64,000 nucleotides of DNA, from the NCBI GenBank assembly GCA_014529385.2, contig CM043959.1, positions 11,310,809-11,374,808 on the forward strand. Reading direction: 5' to 3'. This stretch comes from Adiantum capillus-veneris (taxonomy: Eukaryota > Streptophyta > Polypodiopsida > Polypodiales > Pteridaceae). Shown piece after piece: positions 10,466 through 21,861 of the stretch. Made by a program: the position numbers and the translations under genes. The stretch's first letter is position 1, and every line of letters begins with the position of its first letter. The notes beneath the pieces are model-generated. The model saw only the letters and a list, made by a program, of their open reading frames with translations. It had not been told where the DNA came from and ran no database searches.

Positions 10466-12542
10466 CGTCCATTCGGTTTTGTGAATCCATTCATGCTCAA
10501 TTGTTGTATCATGAAAGCACACAATCCAATGCAAAAATTACCATAATTGGCATCATAATGCACACAAGTCAACTCTATTTTAGTGTACTCAATTGGGTCA
10601 CAAAAAAAACATTCAATGAGACACATCACTCTAGGTCTTCTAATCCTTATGATTTGTGTGATAAACACCAACCGTTCATTCTCAACTGGATATGTGGTGC
10701 CATTGATTGTCATACACCTAAATAATGGAAAAATTAAGCACAATACCCATCCACATGCTTTCAATTAGAATGCATAAATGCTCAATTTTCTTATGTCAAG
10801 TTCAAATGTTTGTTGAAGTTACACTCAAGTGATCAATGTAAGTTTGACATTTAATTGCATAGATCCTCTCCTCCACAAAATCAAAGCATTTTATCAATCA
10901 TCACAACTTGAGCTACTCATATCATTATCCACAATTATGCAAACCAAATTGGCACAAAACATTGGTCAATTTAAACCCGGTTTTTTAACATTGCAAATTT
11001 AGTTGCTCATATCTCAAAGCCCTAATCATCCAAATCAAATCGGATTTGCCATTTGGTTTGTACGGCTACACACAATTGATTATAGCATTTGCAGAGGCAC
11101 AATTCAATGAAATTTTTACCAATTCCCATTGAATTGGCATACATGATATTAGTCATTATCCAGTCATTTTCAATTGAATCAACATAAATCACTTAATCAT
11201 ACATAAACCAATCTTTTAGGACTTTCAATCATCATCATTGATAATTGCTCCCAATAATTCATCCCCAATTTGGATATCAAATGCCATTGAGTAGACGCAC
11301 ACCCCCAAAGTTATGCCAAAAATTTATGCACATAATTCATCAATTTCTCATTGTTGCAATGTTCAAATTTCAAGCTCGATCAAGCATAATTGAATGCATG
11401 CATGCTCTATTTCTAAACAATCACTAATTTGACCCAATCAAGCAATGCACACACTCAAAAATTAAGCACAAAAGATCAAATTTGGCTCAATTGGCAATGA
11501 ATTTAGGCTTATACCTAATAATTGCACACAGTTTTCATGCACATTTCACAATCAAAAAGAATTTTGGTGCCCCAATTGACCATCAATCATTGAAAATCAA
11601 GTGGTCTTGGATGGACACACACACACACACACTCAAATTTTGCAATTTTTTTGGCATTTATGCTTATCCAATGACTGAATTATCCTAACATACACATTAT
11701 TTATATGGTTGCATACTCATATATCATCAATTCCATCAATATCTATGCATACACACACTCAAGATTAGGTGCACACACACTTGAATTTTTGGAAAAAATT
11801 TTCCCCTTTTGGTGCATTACACACACAATGATTTTTATGCGCACACATGAATTCTTGATGAGAGTTAAGCATTATCTTGACACACACAAAGTTCATTTGT
11901 CAGAATTTGACCATCAATTTCATTCCAAGTGAATCAAATTAGGTGCAAAGTGTAGGTCAATTGATTTACACACCTAATTTTAACAAATAATTAGTAACAT
12001 TGAACCACATTAATCAATCAAGAATTGACATGAGCAAGTGAGTGCACTTACATCACAATCATGCAACAAGCTATTCCTTTGCTGCATGTGAAGGCGCATC
12101 GTTGCACACACAAGTGTGTGCACCATCAAATCGGCTCCAAAATTGACCATTGTAGGCCAAAAATCAAACACTCAAATCATCAAATTAAGCATAAATTAGC
12201 ACAATTAACTTGATTAGAGTGATGATTCCACCTCTTACAAGGGGATTGAACATACATTACATTTCAAATGTTAGCGGTTAGATTAGCAAAATTAGTCAAA
12301 ACTTAGTAAAAACTAGCATGAAATTAGTACAATTAGCATGGAAATGAAGTGAAATTAGTAAAGATTAGTATGAAATTAGTGAAATTGGGAGTTTGGGATA
12401 TTCATAACTCATCGATTAGCTTCAATTTCTTGCACAAACATCATCAAATCAAACCAAAATTGAGTTACACACATTCAAAACCAATGAAATTAGTAGTGAA
12501 ATTACTCTATACTAAATATCCTATACTCACTAGCTTAGGTTA
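10466..12542. other. AT-rich internal sequence of an unidentified LTR element
   Basis: Over 2 kb of AT-rich DNA with repeated CAATTG/AATCAA-type words and CA bursts (11620-11632 and others) and no open frame above about 80 codons with recognisable motifs. It lies inside the primer site at 12543-12564, so it is best read as decayed leader/gag of that element. No pol domain is visible. Confidence 0.4.
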
Positions 12543-14126
12543 TCGATCCTCGACAGCGATGCCAAATGTTGGGGTCAATCATAGCATAGCCTAATCACCA
12601 TAGACCAACAAAGTTATCAATCCTAGGATCAGCAACCCGACTAGGGCATCGAAGCACGAGCATCGGATGTATCGAATAAGGGGATTCAAGAGTATGCTCA
12701 TCCAATGCAATAGAGATTATTCATTAATCACTAACTCTAATCACATCATCAATCAAGCATCACCTACACACATTAAGCCCATTGAAGTCCGACTACCATA
12801 GTGTAGAGTCCCTAAGCACGCTCTTGATAAGCACACACTAATTGCATTGGTGTTGGCCTCTCCAATCACCACATGCCAATCAAGGCACTTCATCAAAAGC
12901 TATACACACAAGGTGAATGGTGCTAGAGTTTCATAAAACCTATCCACACACTAGCAAACAATAGGGCACATACACTAATTACAATATTAAGAACCAACTT
13001 AATCAACCTAATTAGAGATGTTAAATATCACAAATTGAATGCTCATAGAAGGATAAGAGTGGTTAATAAGTAAGAAGTCATCACACACACTTAAATCTAA
13101 AATAATGAGAAAGGTGAAACTACTTCACGACATAATGAAATAGAAGAATTAAGACTAATGAGAAAGTAGAGATTAGATTAAAAATGATTCTCTAATTACA
13201 ATGGATTAGCACTAGCCTTTTAAGCATGGGCATTAAGCTAAAAGCTAGGCCATCCATAGAGTGAACACTCAAGAGAGAGAGAGCTCTCAAAAGTGGATCC
13301 TCAAGAGTGGATACCCAAGAATGAAGCCTCCTTGCATAAGGCTTCCTTATAAAGGCTTTCACCACAGTCCCTTCTACTATGGGTTTAAGTTTGAGCCCTC
13401 TAGGTAGCATATACAACTTTGGAACTCCCAATGAGCCGAAGACCTTATACAAAGTGAGTGGGAAATATTGTGCATATCCATAGCATATCTCTCGCTTGAT
13501 GCATATTTAGTCTAGCCTGTGTTAGCCACTGCTAACACATACAATATTGATAACAAGGATCGTATACTAGGACGATCCGGAGGGCAATAGAGTCAAGAGA
13601 AGTGAGTGCATGATTGACCTTATTGAACAACTTTACAAAAATAAGAAACTAGGGCCATGAGAGGAAGTGAAAAGCTTTTCAAATCTCTCTATTACATAAT
13701 GGAGCAAGAGCCAAGATATGGTGTGTCTTGGTGAGAGTAAGGGTTATGGTAGTAGAAGCCATGGGTGTAGTAAAGGGCACAAACATTGCAAATGCATGCA
13801 CTATGTGTGTAAGGAGGAGCATAAGTGTGTGTGATGGGCTCAATAGATGGTGTGGTATAGTGGTTATAGTAATAGCTAAGGGAGTATGCTTGCTCAAGGA
13901 GTGCGCCAGTTTGAGGGAGTGGTGGTGGGTCCTCTACAGTCTACTAAGATTGAGATTGAGACTGATTCTAAGCTATGTTTGGCCACTTAGGGCTAGCCAC
14001 TTAGGTTTCAATTAAGAGTATGAGGCTTAGTTTGACCAAGAAGAGTTTTAGGATAGATGGTTACGTATCAGGGTTTGTCCTCGATCTACATGCACTATCA
14101 TGTAGACGTGGGTGTACCGTTATGTC
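12543..14126 (-). repeat. Probable LTR with tRNA-Asp-like primer site
   Basis: On the minus strand a putative LTR end (CCCCAACA, boundary at 12567) is followed after two bases by TGGCATCGCTGTCGAGG (12564-12543). This resembles the TGGCGCCGTTGCCGGGG primer site of plant Athila/Tat-type gypsy elements, with a few mismatches. The LTR starts with TG on plus at 12567. A TATA-like element on minus (CTTTATAAGG, about 13355-13346) sits where an LTR promoter would be. The outer end is not fixed; TGTCACA at 14120-14126 is my best guess. No second LTR is in the window. Confidence 0.5.
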
Positions 14127-14205
14127 ACACCCATGAATATAGGCATTGACCAATAAAGACAAAAGTATTACCCGGTGGTCCCGATCTCCGTGCACGGTGA
14201 CAGTC

Positions 14206-14238
14206 CAGGGATTTCAAAATGACGTGATCACATTATAA
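14206..14238 (+). repeat. Left terminal inverted repeat of the hAT-like element
   Basis: CAGGGATTTCAAAATGACG and onward aligns with the reverse complement of the right end, CAGGGATTTTAATTACGCG, with scattered mismatches. CAGGG is a common hAT terminus. Confidence 0.65.
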
Positions 14239-14336
14239 TTTCAGGTTAATAACAACTGAAATGCAAAATAACAAATATTATGTTAATTGACATTCATCTT
14301 TTTTGACCTCCAGGGAGACCTGGAGACCGGCTCGTA

Positions 14337-14409
14337 GCCCGCTGGGCTAATTAGTTGGCCCGTCGGGTAAAGCTACTTTCCCGTCGGGCCCGCCGTGGCT
14401 ATATAAAAG
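14337..14409 (+). promoter_or_regulatory. Left subterminal GC-rich motifs and TATA box
   Basis: GCCCGCTGGGC (14337-14347) and two CCCGTCGGG copies (14359-14367, 14380-14388) precede TATATAAAAG (14400-14409). The TATA box faces inward towards the kinase gene. The right end has the same plan in mirror image. Confidence 0.65.
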
Positions 14410-14589
14410 CGACGCCGGTGCTTGTCTTTTTCACAAAAGAGGTACATTGAAAAGTCTTCACCAAACTTTCTGGCAGCTTTCCACATTCTCAAAGTAGTGT
14501 AGCAGTAAATTTTTAAACCCTTCCTTATTTTATTGATGTTTTTTTTAGTTTTTTGCGTTAAAACATAAAGGTATAAAATTTCTTTGATC

Positions 14590-16240
14590 AAATCATCGTA
14601 CGTGGATGCACTGGCACATGGTTGCAATTGCGGCTAGGTGTGTCATTGCAAAAGCGTACGATGATTATGTTTTATATTGCTCCCAATCATTCATGCTTTG
14701 GCACATGGTTGCAATTGTGACTAGGTGTGTTGCTACTAGAATGACAAAAGAATCTATTTGAAAGAAGTCACCGTGCGTGGATGCACTAGCACATGGTTGC
14801 AATTGCGGCTAGGTGTGTCATTGCAAAAACGCAAGATGACTATGGTTTATGTTGCTTCCCGTCATTCATGATTCGGCACATGGTTGCAATTGCGACTAGG
14901 TGTGTTGCTGCTAGAATGACACGAGCATATGTTTGAAAGAAGTCACCATGAGTGGATGCACTGGCACATGGTTGCAATTGCGGCTAGGTGTGTCATTGCA
15001 AAAACGCAAGATGACTATGTTTTATGTTGCTTCCCGTCATTCATGCTTCGGCACATGGTTGCAATTGCGACTAGGTGTGTTGCTGCTAGATTGACGATAG
15101 CATCTAATGCATGTGTGCTCAAATAATTTCATAATGCTTCATATGCTTGAATCTTGAAAGAAGACATCGTGCGTGGATGCACTGGCACATGGTTGCAATT
15201 GCGACTAGGTGTGTCATTGCAAAAGCGTAGGATGACCATGTTTTATGTTGCTCCCAGTCATTCATGCTTCGGCACATGGTTGCAATTGCGACTAGGTGTG
15301 TTGCTGCTAGATTGACGGTAGCATCTAATGCATGAATGTGTGCTCAAATAATTTCATAATGCTTCATATGCTTGAATCTTGAAAGAAGACATCGTGCGTG
15401 GATGCACTGGCACATGGTTGCAATTGCGACTAGGTGTGTCATTGCAAAAGCGTAGGATGACTACGTTTTATGTTGCTCCCAGTCATTCATGCTTCGGCAC
15501 ATGGTTGAAATTGCAACTAGGTGTGTTGCTGCTAGAATGACAGGAGCATCTGTTTGAAAGAAGTCACCGTGCGTGGATGCACTGGCACATGGTTGCAATT
15601 GCGGCTAGGTGTGTCATTGCAAAAATGCAAGATGACTATGTTTTATGTTGCTTCCCGTCATTCATGCTTCGGCACATGGTTGCAATTGCGACTAGGTGTG
15701 TTGCTGCTAGATTGACGGTAGCATCTGTTTGAAAGAAGTCACCGTGCGTGGATGCACTGGCACATGGTTGCAATTGCGGCTAGGTGTGTCATTGCAAAAG
15801 CGTAGGGTGACTATGTTTTATGTTGCTCCCAGTCATTCATGCTTCGGCACATGGTTGCAATTGCGACTAGGTGTGTAGCTACTAGAATGACAGGAGCATC
15901 TGTTTGAAAGAGGTCACCGTGCGTGGATGCACTGGCACATGGTTGCAATTGCGGCTAGGTGTGTCATTGCAAAAGCGTAGGGTGACTATGTTTTATGTTG
16001 CTCCCAGTCATTCATGCTTCGGCACATGGTTGCAATTGCGACTAGGTGTGTTGCTGCTAGAATGATAGGAGCATCTGTTTGTAAGTTGTCGTACGGTGAG
16101 GCATTGGCACATGGTTGCAATTGTGATTAGGTGTGTCACTGCAAAAGTGTACGAGATCTATGGTCTATACTGCACTTTTTCTTTCATGTAGAAAAGATCC
16201 AAATGCAGTGGCACATAGTTATATTTCACAATGTGTTGTT
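14590..16240 (+). repeat. Tandem array of a 175-bp dimeric unit (18 half-units)
   Basis: Each half-unit has the core GGCACATGGTTGCAATTG, then CGRCTAGGTGTGT. Cores start at about 14613, 14700, 14788, 14875, 14963, 15050, 15184, 15271, 15409, 15496, 15584, 15671, 15759, 15846, 15934, 16021, 16106 and, degenerate, 16210. Spacing is about 87-88 bp, with two type-B halves lengthened by an extra ~50 bp. A and B halves alternate (CATTGC versus TGCTGC after the core). Each core holds the 8-base palindrome GCAATTGC. The array lies between the left TATA box and the kinase ATG, so it would be transcribed leader or intron, or act as subterminal transposase-binding sites. Confidence 0.95.
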
Positions 16241-16264
16241 TGCAATAATACCATTGCAGGCAAA

Positions 16265-17674
16265 ATGGATCCTTCTTCTACTTCAATGATAGAGTTCAAA
16301 AAGAAAATTAGACAATTGTTGATTACGATCGTCAGTGCACTAGATCCCGATGATATAGAGCAGATTGTTGCAGATGAGTCTAGATTGCAATCATTATACA
16401 GTGAGATTGCCCGCAAAATGTTGTTGTTATATCCAGACAAAACAACCGAATCAATAATCTCATTACTGAGCAGTTGGGTGGGCAATTTTCCCAAGGTGGC
16501 CTTTGATTTGAAAGAGGAATGCCCTCAAGAAGTAGACAAGGGTAAGCTAGAGCATTGGAACACTAGATGGAGAGCTGAAAAGGAGAGGTCAAGGCGAGCA
16601 TCCCACATAGACACACAATTTGGCCTAAGCAAGAAAATGTGAATGGCTATCACCAGAGTTATGGGCAACAACCAAGTTGGAGAACCGTTTATTGAGGAGG
16701 CTGCCATTGAGGGAACATCGGGTTCTACTGCTTCTGCCAGTCACCTGGAGAGCAGTATATACAATTCTGAATGTAGTATGACTCTGGGCATTCCAAATAA
16801 GTCCATTAAGAAGATCAAGAAACTTGGGTCAGGGGCTTATGGCACAGGGTGGCAAGTTCAAATCAAAGGGATCAGTTTCCTTCCTGCAACGAATACTTAT
16901 TGTGCCAAGGAGTTCAAAGGACAGGCCAAGCATCGATGGAAAAGCTTTGCATCAGAAAGTGGGGTAGATCTCAACCATAGAGGGATTGTGAGGAGTATTG
17001 CCCACTCTGTAACGTTGCCATGGTTTCTGATATTCCCCTACTTCAATGGGGGAAATTTAGGTGATCTTATGGAGACAATGCCCCTTCCACATGGCTCTTT
17101 CATGACTCTTGTAGCGCATCAAGAGGGGAAAGGAAAGATCCCTGAAGACTTTAAATGGGAGCAGCCCTCTGAAGACAAGAAAACACGTATCAAGAGCCTG
17201 TGCAATCATGCTCCCTCGTTGATCCATGCCTTGGTGAAGGCATTGAGATTCGCACATGACGAGGGAGTGATCCACAATGATCTCCATCCATGGAACATCA
17301 TGTTGAACTTTACCAAGGATCTCACTCCCCGTATTGGAATAATTGATTGGGGATTGGCTTTGTGTGTTGGCTTAGAGACACAAAATACCAACAATACTGA
17401 TGAAAACTGGCAAAAGCTTCATCCTTGGCGAGCTCTTGAGTTACTAGATGGAAATCACCCGTGCCCATGGACCAAGGCCACAGATGTGTACGCCATAGGA
17501 TGGGTGATATGGCAATTTTGTAAGTTTTGTGGAGAGTTCTCTGACTACTACAGCACAGATTGGTTCAAACATAAGGTTTCAGTGGAGGTACAAGCCATAT
17601 CTAGGATTGTTGTGGAAGGTTGGGTGAGGAAGAAATCCAAAGACAGAAAGACCTTGGCACTTAGAAAGATTTGA
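16265..17674 (+). CDS. Protein kinase gene carried by the hAT-like element (one in-frame stop)
   Basis: I start at ATG 16265, just after TTGCAG|GCAAA, which looks like a splice acceptor. The frame is open further upstream into the repeat array, but only from a GTG. The first 125 residues are a helical, charged region I do not recognise. A TGA at 16640-16642 is followed at once by ATG in the same frame. The 343-residue second part holds a kinase domain (residues numbered from 16643): glycine loop LGSGAYGTGW (61-70), ATP lysine in CAKEF (K89), catalytic loop HNDLHPWNIM (D213, N218), metal-binding D235 in DWG instead of DFG, and helix F motif DVYAIGW (D281). All catalytic residues are present, so it could be active, probably on Ser/Thr. 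HNDLHPWN and DWG are unusual. Product function is unknown; the stop is either decay or a site of readthrough or reinitiation. Confidence 0.85.
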
Positions 17675-18180
17675 AGCCCAGCCAGGACGATGCTTACGCC
17701 CTCCCTCTGAAATGAGTGTAGCCTTTTTTTGATGGATATATGATGTACTTTATGAAGCAGGGTTTTCTGAGACTTTTGACTTATAAAAGCACTTTTAAAA
17801 ATTGGGTTTTATGGGCCATGGATGATGTATGAGTAATAAAAACACTTTGTTATATCTCAATAGACAACAAATTTTCTATGAGTTTTATTTTTTCTCTTAA
17901 GTTTCAAGCAATAAGCCACGTGGAATCACTGATTGTCATTCATTGATTTAAAAAATGGTGGTTACTCTTATATCAATTGATTGTCGTAAGATGGTGGTTA
18001 TTCTAATATCAATTGATTGTCGTAAAATGTTGGTTAAAATTATAGCAATTGATTATCATTAAGTTTGTATGCCGTAACTGAAGTATAGTGTTTAATTGAT
18101 TATCGTAAAATGGTGGTTACTCTTATAGCAATTAATTATCATTAAGTTTGTATGCCGTAAATGAAGTATAGTGTTTAATC
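17675..18180 (+). other. Spacer with short tandem repeats between kinase and RING genes
   Basis: Possible kinase poly-A signal AATAAAAAC near 17835. From about 17935 to 18170 a 35-60-base unit recurs four to five times (TTGATTGTCGTAAAATGGTGG and ATCATTAAGTTTGTATGCC variants). It ends in TTTAATCAG|GAT just before the next ATG, a possible splice acceptor. No gene seen. Confidence 0.7.
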
Positions 18181-18185
18181 AGGAT

Positions 18186-19142
18186 ATGGATAATGATAAT
18201 CAAAGGGCTAAGCGCACTTTTGAGCGTCTCAGATCCATGTGTCAAGGCGGTGGAGTGAACGACACCGCTCGAATTGCAGCTCGTTGCTCCCTGTGGGCCA
18301 ACCCAGTGGGTACACAATGGAAAGAGGTGAACACTAGGATTGACCGAGAAATGGTCAAATCCATATGGCCAGGCGTTGCAGATGACAACATCAAGAAAGG
18401 CCGACCCAAGCTATCACAATGCATTAATGCAGACATACGAGACAATGGAGAGAACATATATCTCGATGTTATGGGTCATCCTATGCATCATATGGATTGT
18501 CCATTGTGGTTTGCCAAGATGTTATACATGCATTATGTCTTGGGTGAAGCAATGGACTTCAGCTCAAGGACACATCACATGACGGTTGAGGACATTCGCA
18601 GTAGTGCAATCACCGTCACACGGCAATAGATGTCATTGGCACTAGAAGGTGCATCAATGGAAGTGCACCAAGTTAAGGAGGAGCTTCAAACTCAACTGAG
18701 GCAAGCATCACAAGCTACACAAGGCTCTCATGCAGAAGCAACCCTAAATAGAGACTTGCAAAGGGAGGTGAAGGTGCTATCTCGCCACGTAAAAGAGTTA
18801 GAGGCGACTATAAAAAAACAAAATGCTGCCACATTGATTGAGCACCCAACATCTATTGAGGCCCCTCCAGCTTCTGGTGAGCACGGTGGTCCTTGCCCCA
18901 TATGTAGATCATTCTTTCATGAGTGGTGTGGTTACTTCAGCTTGCCATGCAGACATATGTACCATATATCATGCTTTATGCAAAGCATGATGAATAACTT
19001 TCATTGTGCTATATGTGAGTATGAGATATCCAAAAAGCTATATGCAATTTTCAAAATGTCTGAAGACTATAATAAGCTTAAAGGTCAGTGTGAACAAGAG
19101 AATGAAGATATTCTCACAAATATTTCACTATCACTTGGATAG
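18186..19142 (+). CDS. Coiled-coil RING-H2 protein carried by the hAT-like element (one in-frame stop)
   Basis: Start chosen at ATG 18186; the frame upstream is open only from a GTG. The first 147 residues have no domain I recognise; they include a Trp/His-rich patch. A TAG at 18627-18629 is followed directly by ATG in frame. The 170-residue second part has a likely coiled coil (about residues 10-65) and a full RING-H2 finger at residues 89-129: C-x2-C-x14-C-x-H-x2-H-x2-C-x10-C-x2-C. All eight zinc ligands are present, as expected for a ubiquitin E3 ligase. It lies about 510 bp downstream of the kinase on the same strand, with no separate promoter that I can identify. Its role in transposition or in the host is unknown. 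The layout resembles the kinase gene: unknown N-terminal part, stop plus ATG, then the catalytic or zinc domain. Confidence 0.8.
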
Positions 19143-19444
19143 TTTTTGTAACATTTGAAAACATTTACTCGTTGTCTTGCGATAATTTATTAGTGAATTG
19201 TGAATTGGCCTCACTTCAGCTTCAATTATGATATGTGATAATGCAAAGATTTGTTAGGGCTTTGTATATTATGAAGCTTTAATAGTGATTTGTGGCCTTG
19301 TAAAGGTTTTTAAGGGCTTCGTTTATTATTAAGCAAATGTCTAAACCTTAAACTAAATATTAAAAAAAGCTTTTAAGATAAAAAATTTCTGAACTTAAAT
19401 AGAAGTCACTCAATGGATTCGATAATCTATTAATTAAACCACCG
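19143..19444. other. Gap between convergent genes
   Basis: The 3' ends of the RING gene (plus) and the transposase gene (minus) face each other across about 300 AT-rich bases. No gene or clear hairpin terminator seen; polyadenylation signals for both strands would be expected here. Confidence 0.6.
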
Positions 19445-21724
19445 TCACTTGTTGCGACGGGTCAAAGTTGGTTCAATTTCCAAATTCTCTTCAATCTCTT
19501 TTAAAGTACATGTAGTTTCTACTTCATGAGATTCCCCTTGCAGCTCACTGTCTTTGTCCACCTCATCATTGGTTACATCATAAGTCCAGCGCGGCATCTC
19601 CTCTTTGTAGTTCTTAGCTTGCACTCTTGCTAATAGCCGATGGTTGCAGTACATATACACCAATTTTTCAGCTCTTGAATTTAGAAGGTAGTTTCCGATG
19701 GTGGAATGTACATATTTATATGTACTCCAGTTTCTCTCAGAACTTGAATTGGATGCACATTGGGCTAGGATTCTAACAGCTAGGTGTTTAAGGGTGGGTG
19801 CACTACCACCATTCACCATCCACCACTTCCACGCTGGTTGCTCCGTGGCAAGTTTCTGCACAAATTCTGTACCAAACTTACCCTCTTTGAGTTTAAACTT
19901 CGTAAGATCAGTAACAGCTGATGCATGCTCATCAGGATCATCATAAAACCTGCCTATCACATCATAAAAGTTTTCCAGCACCTCCTCATCAAGTTTGTCT
20001 ATTTCCATTGCCCAATACTCTAGATCCAATAAGAAAGCTACGCTGTGTAGTGGACTATGTGCTCCAGCCCATCGACCATGCACATACTTTCTCAAAATTT
20101 CTCTCCTCTTTTGAGTGAATGGTGCCTTCCAAGGCTTCACAATTGGCTCCTGGGGCTCCTCTGGATTTGCAAGGCTTTCTTGAACAGTCCACCAAGCCAT
20201 CCACACCTTACCTATGTTAGGCAAGGCAGAATCCAGTTGGCGTAATGCGAGCATAATTGGCATCATGCCATTGTGCACATCCACCACATCATCCCAGAAG
20301 TGGCGATTAGCTAGTAGATCTCTGATCACCCCTATTTTGATTTTTATCTTCTCCCTTTGACCAGCCTCCCATTCTGAAAAAGTGGCACAAACAAATGTCT
20401 CCATCACAGCATTCTTATTTTTTATTAGTGATTCTACCGTATAGTAGTTGGTGCAAAATCTAGTTTCGCACGACAGTTTTAACATAGTAGACATCCTCTG
20501 ACGGTACATGTCAAGAACCCTCTGACGCTTCAAAACAAACTTGACTATTAAGCGAGCATTGTCTACTATCCATTTGAACCACTCTGTGTCCTCCCTCTTG
20601 TACCAATCTTGCAATACCAAGTTCAAGCTGTGTGTACTACAACTAGCACTATATAGGTGAGAGAAGCGACTTTCAAGTATCCTAACTGCAGCCCTGCAAT
20701 TTTTGGCATTGTCCATGATTACTTGGACAACATTTTCTTTTCCAAGTTCCTCAACTGTGTCGCCAATGATGTCAGCTATAAAACTGCCAGACTTTATTTG
20801 ACCAAAGCTATCCACAGCTTTGATAAAACATTCACCACGAGGACATACAAGCATGATGTTGATCAATGGCCGCCTTTGAACGTTGGACCAACCATCACTA
20901 ACTATGGTGTATCCAGATTGTTCTGTTGCATTTAATATTACCCTTTGAATATCCTGTTGTGTGCTTGTGTAACATTTATCCAACAGTTGGTTTCTCATAT
21001 GGTGATATGTTGGAGGGGTAAATCCAGCACCATACTCCCCAATGCGTTTCCAAGCTGACTTCCATGCATCACGGGTGACAATGGCCAATGATCCCCCAGT
21101 GAAATAGACGGCTTTAGCTAGAGCAAGTTGTGCTTCTTCTAAGGCAAGCGTTTTGAAGCTCGTCTGTAAGCTAACCTGTCTACTTTTTGACGATCCTACC
21201 TGAAAGTTAGGAGATCCATGGTTTGGAGGTGTAGTTCCATCGATATGAGAAGTTGGTTCCCTGCTTCGATTGCTTCCATTGGTGGGTGTTACACCCAATG
21301 ATCCCTCATAATGGTTTGATCTTATCGATACTGGGGTGTGATGGTCGAAAGTAGAGAGTTTTGATCTTTTGCTCGTGGAAATTAGCTTACCAATTAAATC
21401 TTTTAAGCGCATAGCTGCTTCTTCTGCACCTAAGCCCTTGCACTTTCCTCCTTGGATTCTGGTATTGCCACCTAGCAAATGATCCCTTATTCTTGGTGCT
21501 CCTCCAGATTTATCTTCGCCACAAAAGTTACCTTTCCAATCTTGATACTTATTTAAATTTGTGGAAAAATTCCACTCGGGTCCTGGACTTTTTCCACCTG
21601 CCTTTCGCTTGCCCTACAAAGTGGTGCCTTGCGAAGCAGGACCTGGCATCGAGGTAGGAGGTCTCCTCAAGGAAGCCAGGCTTGAGACACCAACATCACC
21701 GCTCACATTCCCGGTGGAAGACAT
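19445..21724 (-). CDS. hAT-type transposase (BED-like finger, DUF659, hAT dimerisation), one in-frame stop
   Basis: I place the start at ATG 21724, right after GTATTGCAG|GC, a likely acceptor. One TAG (21616-21614) interrupts the first 36 codons; after it the frame is open for 723 codons to 19445. Next comes a BED-finger-like stretch (NFCGEDKSGGAPRIRDHLLG, then CK) in which the first zinc Cys appears to be Gly. DUF659-like catalytic-core sequence follows: IVSDGWSNVQRRPLINIML, then QVIMDNAKNCRAA and SCSTHSLNLVLQDW. Near the C-terminus is the hAT dimerisation motif CASNSSSERNWSTYKYVHS. Total length about 759 residues, normal for hAT. This protein would cut and paste the element by binding its ends. 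The lost finger Cys and the stop suggest this copy is inactive, or that translation starts downstream. Confidence 0.88.
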
Positions 21725-21861
21725 ACTTATTGGATGCCTGCAATACCAATAAACATAGCTCAGTATGCTATCTCTTCTTTCAAGTATTATTCAAACCAAA
21801 CATTAGTGTTATAATCAATATCACACACAAGCGTAGTAGTGAAGCCTAAAGGGAATAAACC

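Noticed and set aside
18894..19016. RING finger as a retroviral zinc knuckle
   Set aside because: Ligand pattern is C3H2C3 with RING-H2 spacing, not the CX2CX4HX4C knuckle.
20057..20935. Plus-strand open frames across the transposase region
   Set aside because: They are antisense shadows of the long minus-strand transposase frame, without motifs of their own.
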